In this document: one piece after another, positions 54,349 to 64,000 of the stretch | How the letters are laid out: the number at the start of each line of letters is the position of its first letter | How positions within the stretch are numbered: the first letter of the stretch is position 1 | Assembly: GCA_907163345.1 (NCBI GenBank) | Contig: CAJQUN010000003.1 | Location: forward strand, 25,931,879 to 25,995,878 | Direction: 5' to 3' | Origin: Haberlea rhodopensis | Lineage: Eukaryota; Streptophyta; Magnoliopsida; Lamiales; Gesneriaceae | Length of the DNA: 64,000 nucleotides | The notes under the pieces: generated by a model | The model's input: only the letters and a program-made list of their open reading frames with translations | The model's database searches: none | What the model was told of the DNA's origin: nothing | Made by a program: the position numbers and the translations under genes

Positions 54349-56469
54349 TGTGACATCCCCGAAATGGTTAATTGCTATTTGGCTTTAATTGTGATTATAT
54401 GATTAATTATGGTGGTAATTAATTATGTGTTGGAATTTATTTACCTTATGGAAATGCATGATCATGTGGATAGGGTGACCGGGGGTTGCATTTCAGGGTG
54501 CATGTGGTGCATGTTGGGTAAATATTATTGGAAGCATGATTTATTTGCCTTTGGTAGCAATTTATTAGAAATCATGTGTTTAATTGATATTTGGTGCATT
54601 ATGAGTAAATGCTTTGAAAATATCATGTTGGGGTGTTTTATACACCATGGAATTATTTTGGTATGCTTTTAATTAAATTAACCCAATCCCCTTTTATCCC
54701 CAACCCCACTTTACCAAATCACTTTCACTTTACCAAATCAAAACCCACAAACCCTTTCCCTTCTTCCATTTTCGAGCTCAAGCCTAGGGTTGAGGAGAAA
54801 CCTTTCAAAAATCTTGATTTGTGGAGCATATTGGGTGATTTGAGATCCCCAAGAGGTATGGGTACCTCATGCTTTAATTTTGTAAGGTTTTGTTTGAGTT
54901 TGGTTTGATTTTGAATGATTTTGAAATGGGTTTGTGAGGGTTGTTGTGGTTTTGTTTAAAGGTTGGATTTATACTTGTTTTGAAGTATGTTTTGGTGGTT
55001 CATGTTGGTATTTATGTTGTTGGTTGGTTGGTTTGAGTATTGGGTTGGATTGGAAGGTTTTGGTATGCAAAAATGGTGAAAAATCGCGAGTCTGTGCGAG
55101 GCGATCGACCGCCTGAAATGGGGCGATCGATCGCCGCAAGGCAGTACCAAAATTTTGGGTTAGGCGATCGATCGCCTGTTATGAGGCGACCGATCGCCGA
55201 GAGGCAGTAGGTTTTTTCAAAAGAATGGCGATCGATCGCCATGTTTGGGGCGACCGATCGCCGCCGTGTAAATTTTGAGGCGATCGATCGCCTATGGGAA
55301 GCGATCGATCGCCGCCTGTGGAATTTTGGAAAATGGTTTATTTTGTCAAATTTTTGGTATTTGGCTATTATTTGGCTTCTAATATGGGGTTGTGTGATTG
55401 TGTAGAACCATCCCAGGTAGCAACACAACCGAGGAATTGAAGCCGGACCAATTCCACTTTTGGAAAGGTACGTAGTGGACGTACGGGCACCCAACGGTAA
55501 CATGTATTTTATATACTCATTGATTATGCATTGTGGATGCGGGTATATATGTGGTATTGCATTGTGGATGCATATACATGTTGATTTATGCCATATGTGG
55601 TATTGCATTGTGGATGCATATACATGGTAATTGATGCATATTGATGATAGATGCATATTATGATTATTGGATGCACATCCCATGAGTCGTGGTCATCCTT
55701 TGATGATTTTAATGCTTGCCGCTTTTTGTTTTGGTTCCGCTAAATGTGAAGCGAGGGGTGGGAGCGCCGCATGTCACATTTGAGCGTGGTTGTCATATGG
55801 GGCGAGGAAAGGGTATTTGCCGCTCTCTGTGAAGCGAGGGGTGGGAGTACCGCATGTCCATTGTAGCGAGGTTATCCTATGCCGCCCATATGAAAATAAG
55901 CGAGGGGCATTAAAATACACTGTGATGGACAGACTAGGGAATGGTGACCAATATTTGGTACTGTTGAGATGGTATATGATGTCATGACATGTTTTGGCCA
56001 TTAAAAATAATCTGTTGATTATACTCATGAGTTATGGTACAGGGACAACCAAACGGGAAGCGTTTGAAATGCATGGAAAACAGGAAGTGTTTTATATTGA
56101 TTATGCATTTACGCTTTATCTTCATATTGTGTTGAATATGAATGATTATTATTGCTCATGTTTGGGGGTTGTCCTTGTAGGTACCTTTTTGGCATGATAG
56201 AAAGGCTTGAACGGGTTGAGACAGTGAGCTTCAAGAGCATCTTTTGTAGATGAAAGGACAGGATTCTTTTGTATAGTGCCTACTCTAGGAGTAGCGTAAA
56301 ACTTTAGTGAACACATTCATTGATTGGAATGTAATTAATCCTTTTGGTAGTCCTTTATTTTGGCATGTAAATGCTTAAGCTCATAGACTCCACTTGTTTA
56401 TTATACTCTGATCATTGTTATTAGCTCTATTATGCCTTCTTTCCGCACTTAAGGATTAGGGTCCTTACA
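54349..56469 (+). repeat. Third LTR of chromovirus array
   Basis: 2121 bases with the same layout as the other two. It differs from both others at several bases, for example GCGATCGATCGC for GCGACCGATCGC at 55164 and CTCTCTGTG for CTCTTTGTG near 55825. Followed by the target duplication GAATT at 56470-56474. Confidence 0.93.
55101..55312. repeat. GCGATCGATCGC palindrome array, third LTR
   Basis: Eight units at 55101, 55123, 55164, 55186, 55228, 55250, 55280 and 55301. Spacing is identical to 34729-34940 and 40557-40768. Five units are perfect here against four in the other LTRs. Confidence 0.95.
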
Positions 56470-56474
56470 GAATT

Positions 56475-58771
56475 CGTCACCCTCATGACAAATGAACGGA
56501 AAATCATATTTTCTTAGTGGGCTTGGAGTCCAACTAGCTCATGAAAACCCCGGACGTGGGCCCACCGGCTTCATGATACTAAAGGTAGATCACAATTGCA
56601 TCATATGCAACCCCCAAGCTATTTGTCTCGTGATTGACATAACCCTACGTGGGCAGGACAATTATGCCTTCTCACGTCAAACTAGCCCATCCCACGGATG
56701 GAAATGTCACGCCCAAAAGACCCCACGTGGGTGAGTAATCTAGAAGGTTAACATAACCACACCCTTAATTAAGTGGCAGTTAAACGCACAGCTTTCCCAT
56801 GCCAGATGCCCCCCACGTGGGTGAGTAAGGAAATATGACACAAATAGCGTCTCATGGCTTAATTGTTGATGGAAGACAGGAAGCAACAAACTCTTTTGAG
56901 CTCCCCTTCACAGTTTGATATTAGAATTTTGAATCATATTCAAAAGAGGGATTTAACTCTATTTAAAATCTCATCAAGTGCTTGTTTATTTGTTTGCCGG
57001 ATTCATGCAACTATGTTTTATTCATGCAATCATATGTACTAATAAAACATACAAACAAACATTTATCATACATCTCATGCATAATAAAAATAAATATGGA
57101 CGATTACGACATTTTCCTAATTGATCCACGTGAGCCATACGAGGATCACAAGTCTGTCTAAGGTGATGCAGGTATGCAATGCAATCCTATTCATTTTGTT
57201 TCCATCATACAAGTCTTGATTCGTGGTGCTCCGTCTTCAATCTTGATCTCCCACTAATTCTAAATATTTTACATTTAAATCGTGCAAACAAGAGAATAGG
57301 GATACAAATCTAGGGTGTGATACATCAGAAAATAGAGAGAGCAGACTCGCAGGCCTGATAACCAAAAAATCACAATAATAATGCAACAATAAAAACCTAA
57401 ACATTCACCTAAACACATTGGTCAATGCCCATAATCATCCATCATGCAATTACAACATATTTAATTAAACATTAAACTAAACAATTACATCATATGTAAT
57501 TGTACTAATTACATCATATGTAATTAGATCACAATAATTAATTTATTCTATCGTTTCCCCACTAATCGCATCATTAATTGAAAATAAAATTAACAAATTA
57601 AATAAAACCATTTTATTTAATTTCTAATTAATTAATTTTCAATTAATTGGTAAAATCACTATTTTACTTATTAATCATATTAATCGAAAAATAAAATTAG
57701 CAAACTAAATGAAACACTTTCATTTAATTTCTAATTAATTAAATTATCGATTAATTGGTAAAATCACAATTTTACCTCAAATCATAATATTAGCCAAAAA
57801 TAAAATTAACAAATTAAATGAAACATTTTCATTCATTTTTCAATTAATTAAATTATCAACTAAGTGTAAAATCTCCATTTTACACTTAATAAATTAAAAA
57901 TCACATTTTTAATAAATTATGTATTATGATTTATTATTTCAAAATTAATATCCGGATAAAACATCTAAAATGACCCAAAATAATTTATGGACTCCAAACA
58001 ATTTGGATCCAAAATAAAAATTGCAATTTCAACCCAAAAATTATCCCAATTTTTCGGATTTAACAAAAATATATTTCTTTTTTTCGGATTGCAAAATTGC
58101 ATTTTGACCCATGAATGACCTAGGGTTAAAAAAGAAACCCAGCCACTTGATCTCCTTCATCAAGCCTGGCGGCTAGGGTTCCAAAAGGAAAACACCGCAG
58201 CCGCCAGCGTTGCCGCTGCTCGTCCATTGGCGATCCTATCACAAATTTAGAGCAGCAACATGAAGCTTCCCGTTCATCGTCGTCACCAAGGCAGCAGCAA
58301 ACATTTTGCTACCGCTGCAACACGAAGCTTCGTCGCTTGGATCTCGCATCCAGCAACCATACGCCATGGGAGGAGGTCACTACGGCGCGCGAGTTGGCAG
58401 AGGATTCAACCTCCACCGCTTGCGTCGTCGTCCTGCAAACCACCGTGCAAAACGTCTCCTGCGTACCGCTTGCTTTCCAAGCAAGCTTACCAGCATCGCT
58501 CAGGTGCGACTTTGCGGGCCGCCCGAGATAGCAGAGGATTCATCCTCCCTCGCTCGTGCTGCCGCCCTGCGTGCCGCCGCGCGATGCACAATCTCCGCCT
58601 CGCGCCGCCTTCTGCGCGCCGGAGATTTGCTGCCGGAAACAGTTTCCAAATTGGTCAAATTTTCTATGTTTTTCAGATTCCAAAACTTTTGAAAATTTGA
58701 GCACGATTATTTACGATTGGAAACGATCTAATAAAATTATTTATCGAATATATGAATCAAAGCGCAACCTG
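56475..58771 (-). other. Long 5' leader of the Copia element
   Basis: About 2.3 kb between the chromovirus array and the primer site. No Copia protein motif is visible. It has three sections: 56495-56830 with repeated CACGTGGG motifs, 57400-58000 very AT-rich with a three-unit repeat, and 58140-58640 GC-rich. ORFs of 64-146 codons on the plus strand in the last section overlap one another, show no known domain, and lie antisense to the element. I do not call them genes. Confidence 0.6.
57581..57900. repeat. Diverged tandem repeat, about 108-base unit, three copies
   Basis: AAAATAAAAT followed by TARCAAAYTAAATRAAAC occurs at 57581, 57687 and 57797. Each unit then has TTTCTAATTAATTAA or similar and ends with a GGTAAAATCACTATTTTAC-like short inverted repeat. 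The units differ at many bases. Confidence 0.7.
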
Positions 58772-58783
58772 GCTCTGATACCA
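58772..58783 (-). other. Primer-binding site of the Copia element
   Basis: The minus strand reads TGGTATCAGAGC, a perfect initiator-Met site, one base from the LTR at 58785. It shows that 58785-59166 is the 5' LTR. Confidence 0.92.
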
Positions 58784-58784
58784 C

Positions 58785-59166
58785 TGTTGGGTTTTCGTAC
58801 CCCGGAGCCAGATCCAAACGCATCGGAAATAATACAATAAACAGATCTGATCCGGGGACGATCGATCGTGCCTGATTCATATATTAACATGCATAAATCG
58901 AATATAATGCACGAAAAGAGAATTACCGATAACAGCGAAATCAATCTGATGTCGGTGGTCCTCGAGTCCAATCAACCTGACCAGATCTACAAGCCAACAT
59001 CAGTGCTAGTTTGGTGTTAGCGTTTCTATGAGTGTGAATGAAATTGTGTTGAATGGCATGTGTTAACTAGAATGACATATTTATAGGGTCATTAAGTAAC
59101 TAATGGGCTTTGGGTGCATAAAGCCCAATAGGCCAACTTTTGGCTTACAGGGCATATATGCTAACA
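58785..59166 (-). repeat. 5' LTR of the Copia element
   Basis: 382 bases, TGTTGGGTTTTCGTACCCCG to ATATGCTAACA, followed by the duplication TTTAC. It matches 29094-29462 closely. It has a GACGATCGATCGTGC palindrome at the place where the other LTR has GACGATCGATCGCAC. Confidence 0.92.
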
Positions 59167-59171
59167 TTTAC

Positions 59172-59287
59172 CTCTCATTGTTTCCTTTGAGATGGCTCGG
59201 CTCTAAAGTTGCTTAACTGTTGTGAGTTGGCTGCAATGTTAGCTATCAGGTTTCTCGCATCCTCCAGTGTCTTATCCACAAAAGCTC
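59172..59287 (-). pseudogene. gag: Athila-like gag, middle fragment
   Basis: The minus strand reads FVDKTLEDARNLIANIAANS then QQLSNFRAEPSQRKQ and a stop. It joins the next piece (VSNLEQQL) at 29088 once the Copia element is removed. It is bounded on the other side by the solo LTR at 59288. Confidence 0.78.
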
Positions 59288-60742
59288 TGTTAGGAATCCA
59301 TCATACAATATGCAGCGGAAAATAAAATTGGATTCCTACCAAAGGACCTATACAAAGTGATCATATCGAGATTGATAGGAATCTTACCCTTGTAGCGTGT
59401 TTGTAGCAGAATCCCCGTTGCTAGACCACAAGTCACGAACAAAGATTTGCACCTTCGTCTCTACGGTATCCACACGATCAAATCGAAAAGGGTGTTGAAG
59501 AACAAGTTGCTAGACTTGGTCTTCAACTAATCAAAACCACACGGTTACAATAACCGGACGATGGCGACCGTGAAGATCAAGGCGGCGGTGGCCGAGAGCT
59601 TCGAACAAGGCGGCGGCCGTGGCTCTTAGTTTTAGGTTATAAGAATTTTGTTGTTCCTACTTTTCAACCCCAACCTTATATGTTATTATATCTCCAACAT
59701 ATGGATTAACTAAAGGCTTTTAAAATCCATTTGGCCCATAACCAATATTTAAATAAATCCATATTTATATATAATATATAATTAAGACTCTTCTTAATTA
59801 AATTAATTCATCCAATGAATCTTGTCTCCCTTTATCGATGTGTGACCCAATAGGATCTTGTAATGTTGGCAATGACATAAAATCTAATTTTATGTTACAA
59901 GCAATGAGCGGTATCTAGCAACACATCAAGGCTACCCAAATTACAAGAATGTCATTGACTCGACATAATCTATGGACTGTGATAATATTAACCATGTAAC
60001 TTAATCCCTTTGTCCATTGTGTTTAGATTGAACACGAGTCATGGAATAGTCATACTCATATATTCAATCTTTTATTTCTTGATCTCCAAGTAGAACTAGA
60101 ATAAACGAATAAGCTCGATATCACATATCGACTCATTCGAGCACGGCCATGCATTTTAGTCTTACTTGATCAAGGGCCCAAACACTTCTCCTGTTATATA
60201 GGTGGGACAAATCCTTTTGATCACTCAACATCCCTCTACATAATTCATGGTGTATCCAATGATTGTCTTTATAGTTTACCCTGTTACAGGTAACGTTTGA
60301 CAATATCAAGATACATGACTCCTTATGTTGGGATCTCTGGTGATCTCAAGTCGTAAGGATTACATACATTATTATCACTATGAGAATTGCTTCTGACGTT
60401 CATATAACTATCCATGTAGCATTCTCATGGTGGATCTGTCCAGTACATCGTTCTCTAACATGTACCCATGTGTTGATTTGATATCTCATATCTATGAACA
60501 ATTCATCAATCAAAACATACTAGTCTCAATGCATTATCATTATCCCGATTCATGATAGCACTTGACTAGGGACAATCTTTAAGAACAATACAATATTATT
60601 CTAAGGACATTAACTTATATATTAATTCATATTACACAGATACTCGAATAATATATAATAATGAATTGCCATTAAAAAAAATCATAATACAATGTATGTC
60701 ATAATAATCATCTAATGAGTTGTCTTAGGGCATATCCCAACA
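59288..60742 (-). mobile_element. Second solo Copia LTR with target duplication
   Basis: 1455 bases with ends TGTTAGGAATCC and ATATCCCAACA on the plus strand. AGCTC flanks it (59283-59287, 60743-60747). Same family as 26216-27713: CCCTTGTAGCGTGTTTG, GCAATGAGCGGTATCTAGCA and the last 600 bases are closely alike. No interior remains. It interrupts gag of the same Athila element that hosts the other solo LTR. Confidence 0.92.
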
Positions 60743-60747
60743 AGCTC

Positions 60748-61426
60748 CACCACTCGCAGCATCAACCAAGTTCCTGTCACTGGATAACTAACCCTCATAA
60801 AAGTATTGAATGAGTAAATGTTCACTTATCTGATGTTGGGGGCAGCTTGCACACAACTTCTTGAACCGTTCCTAGTACTCATGTAGTATATCTCCAGTGT
60901 ATTGTCTAATAGAGTAGACCTCCTTTCGTATATTAGCCGCCCTCGATGCTGGGAAGTATTTCTCAAGAAACATCCTATTCAGCTCATTCCATGTTGTGAT
61001 TGAGCCTGATGCTAGGTAGAATAACCTATCCTTCGCAGCATCCTTTAGAGAGAAAGGGAAGGCTCTCAGCTTGATTTGCTCCTCTGTAATACCAGTCGGT
61101 TTCATGGTGGTGCAAACCACATGGAACTCCATCAAGTGCTTATGAGGATCTTCGCCTGCAAGTCCATGAAAAGAAGGCAACAAATATATTTGTCCAGATT
61201 TCAGTTCAAAATTGACATTTGTTGCGAGAGCAGGAAAAGTAATGCAAAGAGGTTGTTGGTTCAAATCTGGATTGGCCAGTTGTCGTAAACTTTGATTCGC
61301 GGTCATGTTGTTCATATCTTCCTCTTCTTGCCTTCGATTTGCTCTCCTTCTCCGATGTAGCGTCCTCTCGATCTCTGGATCGTAGTGAAAATTGTCTTCT
61401 TGATCTGATGGATCACCTGTACTCAT
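60748..61426 (-). pseudogene. gag: Athila-like gag, N-terminal part
   Basis: The likely start is the ATG at 61424-61426 (MSTGDPSDQEDNFHYDPE). The 29 codons upstream in frame overlap the primer site and are not likely to be translated. Capsid motifs: PEIERTLHRRRRANRRQ, FELKSGQIYLLPSFHGLAGE, DPHKHLMEFHVVCTTMK, DRLFYLASGSITTWNELN. A TAG near 60872 interrupts, after which ERFKKLCASCPQHQISEHLL continues in the same frame to the next stop. Confidence 0.82.
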
Positions 61427-61494
61427 GAATAAATAACACGAGCATAAAAGAAATAAATAAAATAAAAATAAAGTTAACACAAAAGTAAATGTCT

Positions 61495-61512
61495 TCCCAG
61501 GCAACGATGCCA
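61495..61512 (-). other. Primer-binding site of Athila-like element
   Basis: The minus strand reads TGGCATCGTTGCCTGGGA, three differences from the tRNA-Asp complement. It lies eight bases from the LTR at 61521. Confidence 0.7.
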
Positions 61513-61520
61513 AAATTTGG

Positions 61521-61922
61521 TGTGACTTTATCGTGTACGCGCAAATTAACCCAACTTTTTATAAAATTAATGTAGTAGTGAAAGTAGGGATCGATCCCAC
61601 GAAGAATGGCATTCTCTTGTGTTAACAAAAAAACTAAGTAACAATGTAACAATTAGGGGTTTTTTTGAAATTCTTAACTATAACTTAATTAAACTAAAGC
61701 AAGCAAATCAGTAGATTATCAAGATTAAAAAGCAATTCTTGGTTTTTGGTCAACTTTACCTTTGAAAATTATTCACTTGATCATCAAATCAATAAACATT
61801 TGAATTTATTTAATTATTCATCAATTGAAAACTTAGTTCCTCCCTTACCTTAATCGCAGTCAAATAGAAAACAACAATCAATTCGACTCTTATCAAATCT
61901 TTAACCAAAACTACACCCGTTA
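61521..61922 (-). repeat. 5' LTR of Athila-like element, interrupted
   Basis: TGTGACTTTATCGTGTACGC at its inner end, then the GGGATCGATCCCACGA block, then sequence matching 20268 on. It stops at CTACACCCGTTA (61922) where a chromovirus LTR begins. The rest is expected beyond that insertion, outside the window. Confidence 0.8.
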
Positions 61923-64000
61923 TGTGAGGACCCATTCTTAATCAAGTGTTTAATTATCACACAATGATTATTTATTTGTAAACAGCGGAAGATTATTTAA
62001 AACTTCTGCCAAAAAGTGACTCTAAAAATTTCAGCATGACCTCCGCGCACGAGGGACATACCAGAAAAAATTAAAAGCACAAAATCATAACCCAGTGCAG
62101 CAAATAAATATATAATACCATAGCATGCATCATATGCACCTAGCACATAAGCCATACTAAAAATATTTACATCATACCATAGCATGCACAATAAGTCTCC
62201 AGCACACAATTCATACTCGAAATATTTACATAATACCATCAGCAGTAAGTAAAAAACTGAATAATCACAAATACACAAGACTGAACTGAAATAAACTCAA
62301 TTTATATAATTATACTATCCAAGACACACCATGGTATACTTAACTATCCTACGACTGGGATAGACAAAAGTAAAGGTAAGACTTCCAGCGAGCATTCCCT
62401 CTTTGGGATCCTGGTCACCTGTAATACCTTTCATTGCCCACACACGAAGACAACAACAGCCCCCTAGGGGGTGAGCCAAAGCCCAATATGAAACTATCAA
62501 GTAATTACAACATGTATCTATAAAATGTGAGATATGATGTCATGCAATGCAATGCAATGTAATGCGATGCATGAAAGGTACAAATCATCTCGGGATAGCA
62601 AAAGTCCGGAATCCAAAGAATAGCTATCAAATATATCAAGATACCAGAATATCGGAGTCCAAAGAAAGGTATCATCAATCAATATCATGCTCGAGCAGGG
62701 CGTCGACTCGCTCGTCGCTACGACATCTCTCTCAGTTGAGCCATCAACTGTCCATCATCCCTCGCGTCTGGGCGACATCGGCACACTCGTCGCTAAGACA
62801 TCTCTCAGCTCACTCTCTCCGCCGAGCCATCAGTGTGCCCATCATCCCTAGACACGCATCACAGATACAACCGAAAAAGATAAGTGTATCAACGAAAGAA
62901 TCAGTAGAATCAACATGACATTCTCAATGTCCATGCGTGTCAATGCATCATGCCAATATCATAATCTCATATATGCAACACAATATTACCAACGTGAAAG
63001 TCATATATCGATGTACATTTATTGAAAAAAGATGTGTGTTAACAAAATATTTATTTTCATACATCGTATCAACTATAAATGCTCATAATTCAAGTAAAAT
63101 CACATACCCAAGTAATTTCACGTAAGTCACGTAAGTTCAGCAAATCATATATTAAATAATACAGATACCTGTCGTATGTTACCGATCGCAACACACCTTA
63201 GTTCTTAGTTGTCCAATCATGATATCTTCGATCACTTCAATGACAATTCGGTAAGAATCTAGTATTATCTACAAAATTCCAAATATTTATTCCATTATAC
63301 TATGGGCACTAATTTGTTAACAAGAAAGTAATTATACTCATACTAATTCAATTCGTTTTGTTATCAAAGCAATTGAGTTTTAAATAATTCGCTTCAACAA
63401 TCTATTTCAACTTGTTCGTCACATTTAAGTGATTAAGCTCAAAGTATAATCGTTAATGTATTCATATTACCCTTATTGTTCAAGAGGAATCACTTAATCA
63501 TTAAAGTGCATTATATCAAGTCTCGTTCCTTACCTATATCTAGTTAAGTTTTCTTCGTAGTTCATGAAACTCCAATGTCATATGTCAATCTTAAATCTTA
63601 TATTCCAGATTATTTCACATATTAACTAAGAGTCTCTAGAATCATTCAGCACATGTTCCATTACTACATGAGTTTAATTCTCCTTTTATTCAGTTTTATC
63701 CAGTTATAAGCACTAAGCCCATGTAACTAGTTTAGGGATAATAACAGGTAATATGTTAAATAATCTAAGGATAAGAAACTCGAACCACCCTACAGCTACC
63801 ATTATCGATTCTTTATAAAACTCACAACTAAATTCACAACCTTGATGATTCATAAGTCTCATAGTTTCTATCCATCACAATTCGAATCAAAAACAACAGA
63901 AACTTCGAAACAGAGGCAGCAAGATTTCGAACAAGAAGGATGCTCCAAAACCCAACAACATTCGCTCCAAATATAGACAAGAGGCCAAGAACATGATTCA
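61923..64000 (-). repeat. Probable chromovirus LTR, runs off the window
   Basis: It starts TGTGAGGACCCATTCTTAAT, which resembles the reversed end of the 33977 family (TGTAAGGACCCTAATCCTTA). Within it, CCCCTAGGGGGTGAG (62462-62476) and a cluster of TCGCTCGTCGCTACGAC (62710-62800) take the places that similar motifs hold in the other chromovirus LTRs, in reverse order. The last kilobase is AT-rich with no recognised motif. No coding sequence is supported. CGTTA at 61918-61922 is the possible target duplication, unverified. Confidence 0.5.

Larger units (their letters stand above)
33977..56469 (+). mobile_element. Tekay-like chromovirus array: LTR-interior-LTR-interior-LTR
   Basis: Three LTRs of the same family (33977-36096, 39806-41926, 54349-56469) enclose two interiors, and a single target duplication GAATT (33972-33976, 56470-56474) flanks the whole. 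The second interior is a gag-pol gene interrupted by a younger chromovirus at 45584-53170. The first contains the gag start, a deletion junction at 36999-37002, a remnant of that same younger element, and the pol end. Protein motifs include a chromodomain-like end (VIPMIKVQWDRRGVEEAMWE), as in chromoviruses. LTR length over 2 kb and the initiator-Met primer fit Tekay. Confidence 0.88.
29094..59166 (-). mobile_element. Copia retrotransposon (degraded) carrying the chromovirus nest
   Basis: LTRs at 29094-29462 and 58785-59166 flank it, with target duplication TTTAC at 29089-29093 and 59167-59171. The initiator-Met primer site beside 58785 and the polypurine tract beside 29462 place it on the minus strand. 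Its own sequence is 56475-59166 (5' LTR and long leader) plus 29094-33971 (gag, pol remnants, 3' LTR). The rest is the inserted chromovirus array with its GAATT duplication. Decayed RNase H and RT motifs show Copia affiliation. Confidence 0.9.
20268..61922 (-). mobile_element. Athila-like Gypsy element hosting the right-hand nest
   Basis: Read on the minus strand, the 5' LTR (61922 down to 61521), tRNA-Asp-like primer site, gag, protease, RT, RNase H, integrase and 3' LTR (21631 down to 20268) all belong to one element. The frame of gag can be followed across the insertions: 59172 joins 29088 after removal of 29094-59166 with its TTTAC duplication, 60748 joins 59287, and 27714 joins 26210. 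Integrase motif FDVWGIDFMGPFP, protease LDLGSSINVM and the primer site point to Athila. There is no chromodomain. All genes carry stops or shifts. Confidence 0.85.

Noticed and set aside
54409..54672. An 87-codon ORF identical at 34037, 39866 and 54409
   Set aside because: LTR sequence present three times. Cys/Trp-rich reading of AT-rich DNA with no domain and no match in the other LTR subfamilies.
58260..58700. 146- and 128-codon plus-strand ORFs as host genes
   Set aside because: They overlap in different frames of a GC-rich segment, are antisense to the Copia element and have no recognisable domain. The segment itself is kept as a finding.

Overview
The window is repeat-only DNA from a plant nuclear genome. 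It consists almost entirely of LTR retrotransposons of clades known only from plants (Tekay-like chromovirus, Athila-like and SIRE/Maximus-like), inserted into one another. The primer-binding sites match the 3' ends of plant initiator tRNA-Met and tRNA-Asp. I found no host gene, rRNA, tRNA gene or CRISPR array. The nesting and the AT-rich background suggest a heterochromatic or pericentromeric region. The species cannot be told from the sequence.

Left part (1-20267). Fragments of chromovirus LTRs (1-829, 4383-5356, 5545-5874) and a truncated minus-strand Athila-like element (about 1829-4382) come first. A plus-strand chromovirus follows (LTR from 5875, gag-protease to 20267). Its LTR is split six bases before its end by a complete minus-strand SIRE-like Copia element (7898-18509, duplication AAGAC). 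That Copia element has gag, pol and a large extra ORF downstream of pol.

Right part (20268-61922). The base layer is one minus-strand Athila-like element (3' LTR 20268-21631, 5' LTR from 61521). It is interrupted by two related solo Copia LTRs (26216-27713, duplication ATTTC; 59288-60742, duplication AGCTC) and by a degraded minus-strand Copia element (29094-59166, duplication TTTAC). Inside that Copia element sits a plus-strand chromovirus array (33977-56469, duplication GAATT) with the unusual layout LTR, interior, LTR, interior, LTR. A young, apparently intact minus-strand chromovirus (45584-53170, duplication AGAGA, one 1514-codon gag-pol frame) is nested in its second interior. Remnants of the same nested insertion, at the same site, are in the first interior. 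From 61923 another chromovirus LTR interrupts the Athila 5' LTR and runs off the window.

The most unusual signal is an array of the 12-base palindrome GCGATCGATCGC. It is present in LTRs of two different Gypsy clades, usually as eight units whose starts fall close to whole turns of the DNA helix. A looser paired GATCGAT array occurs in the SIRE LTR. In the chromovirus LTRs the array lies inside a segment with the look of a GT-AG intron, and this segment is absent from the related LTR of the young nested element. Intact coding capacity is seen only in the 47035-51567 gag-pol gene. Every other coding region carries stops, frameshifts, deletions or insertions.
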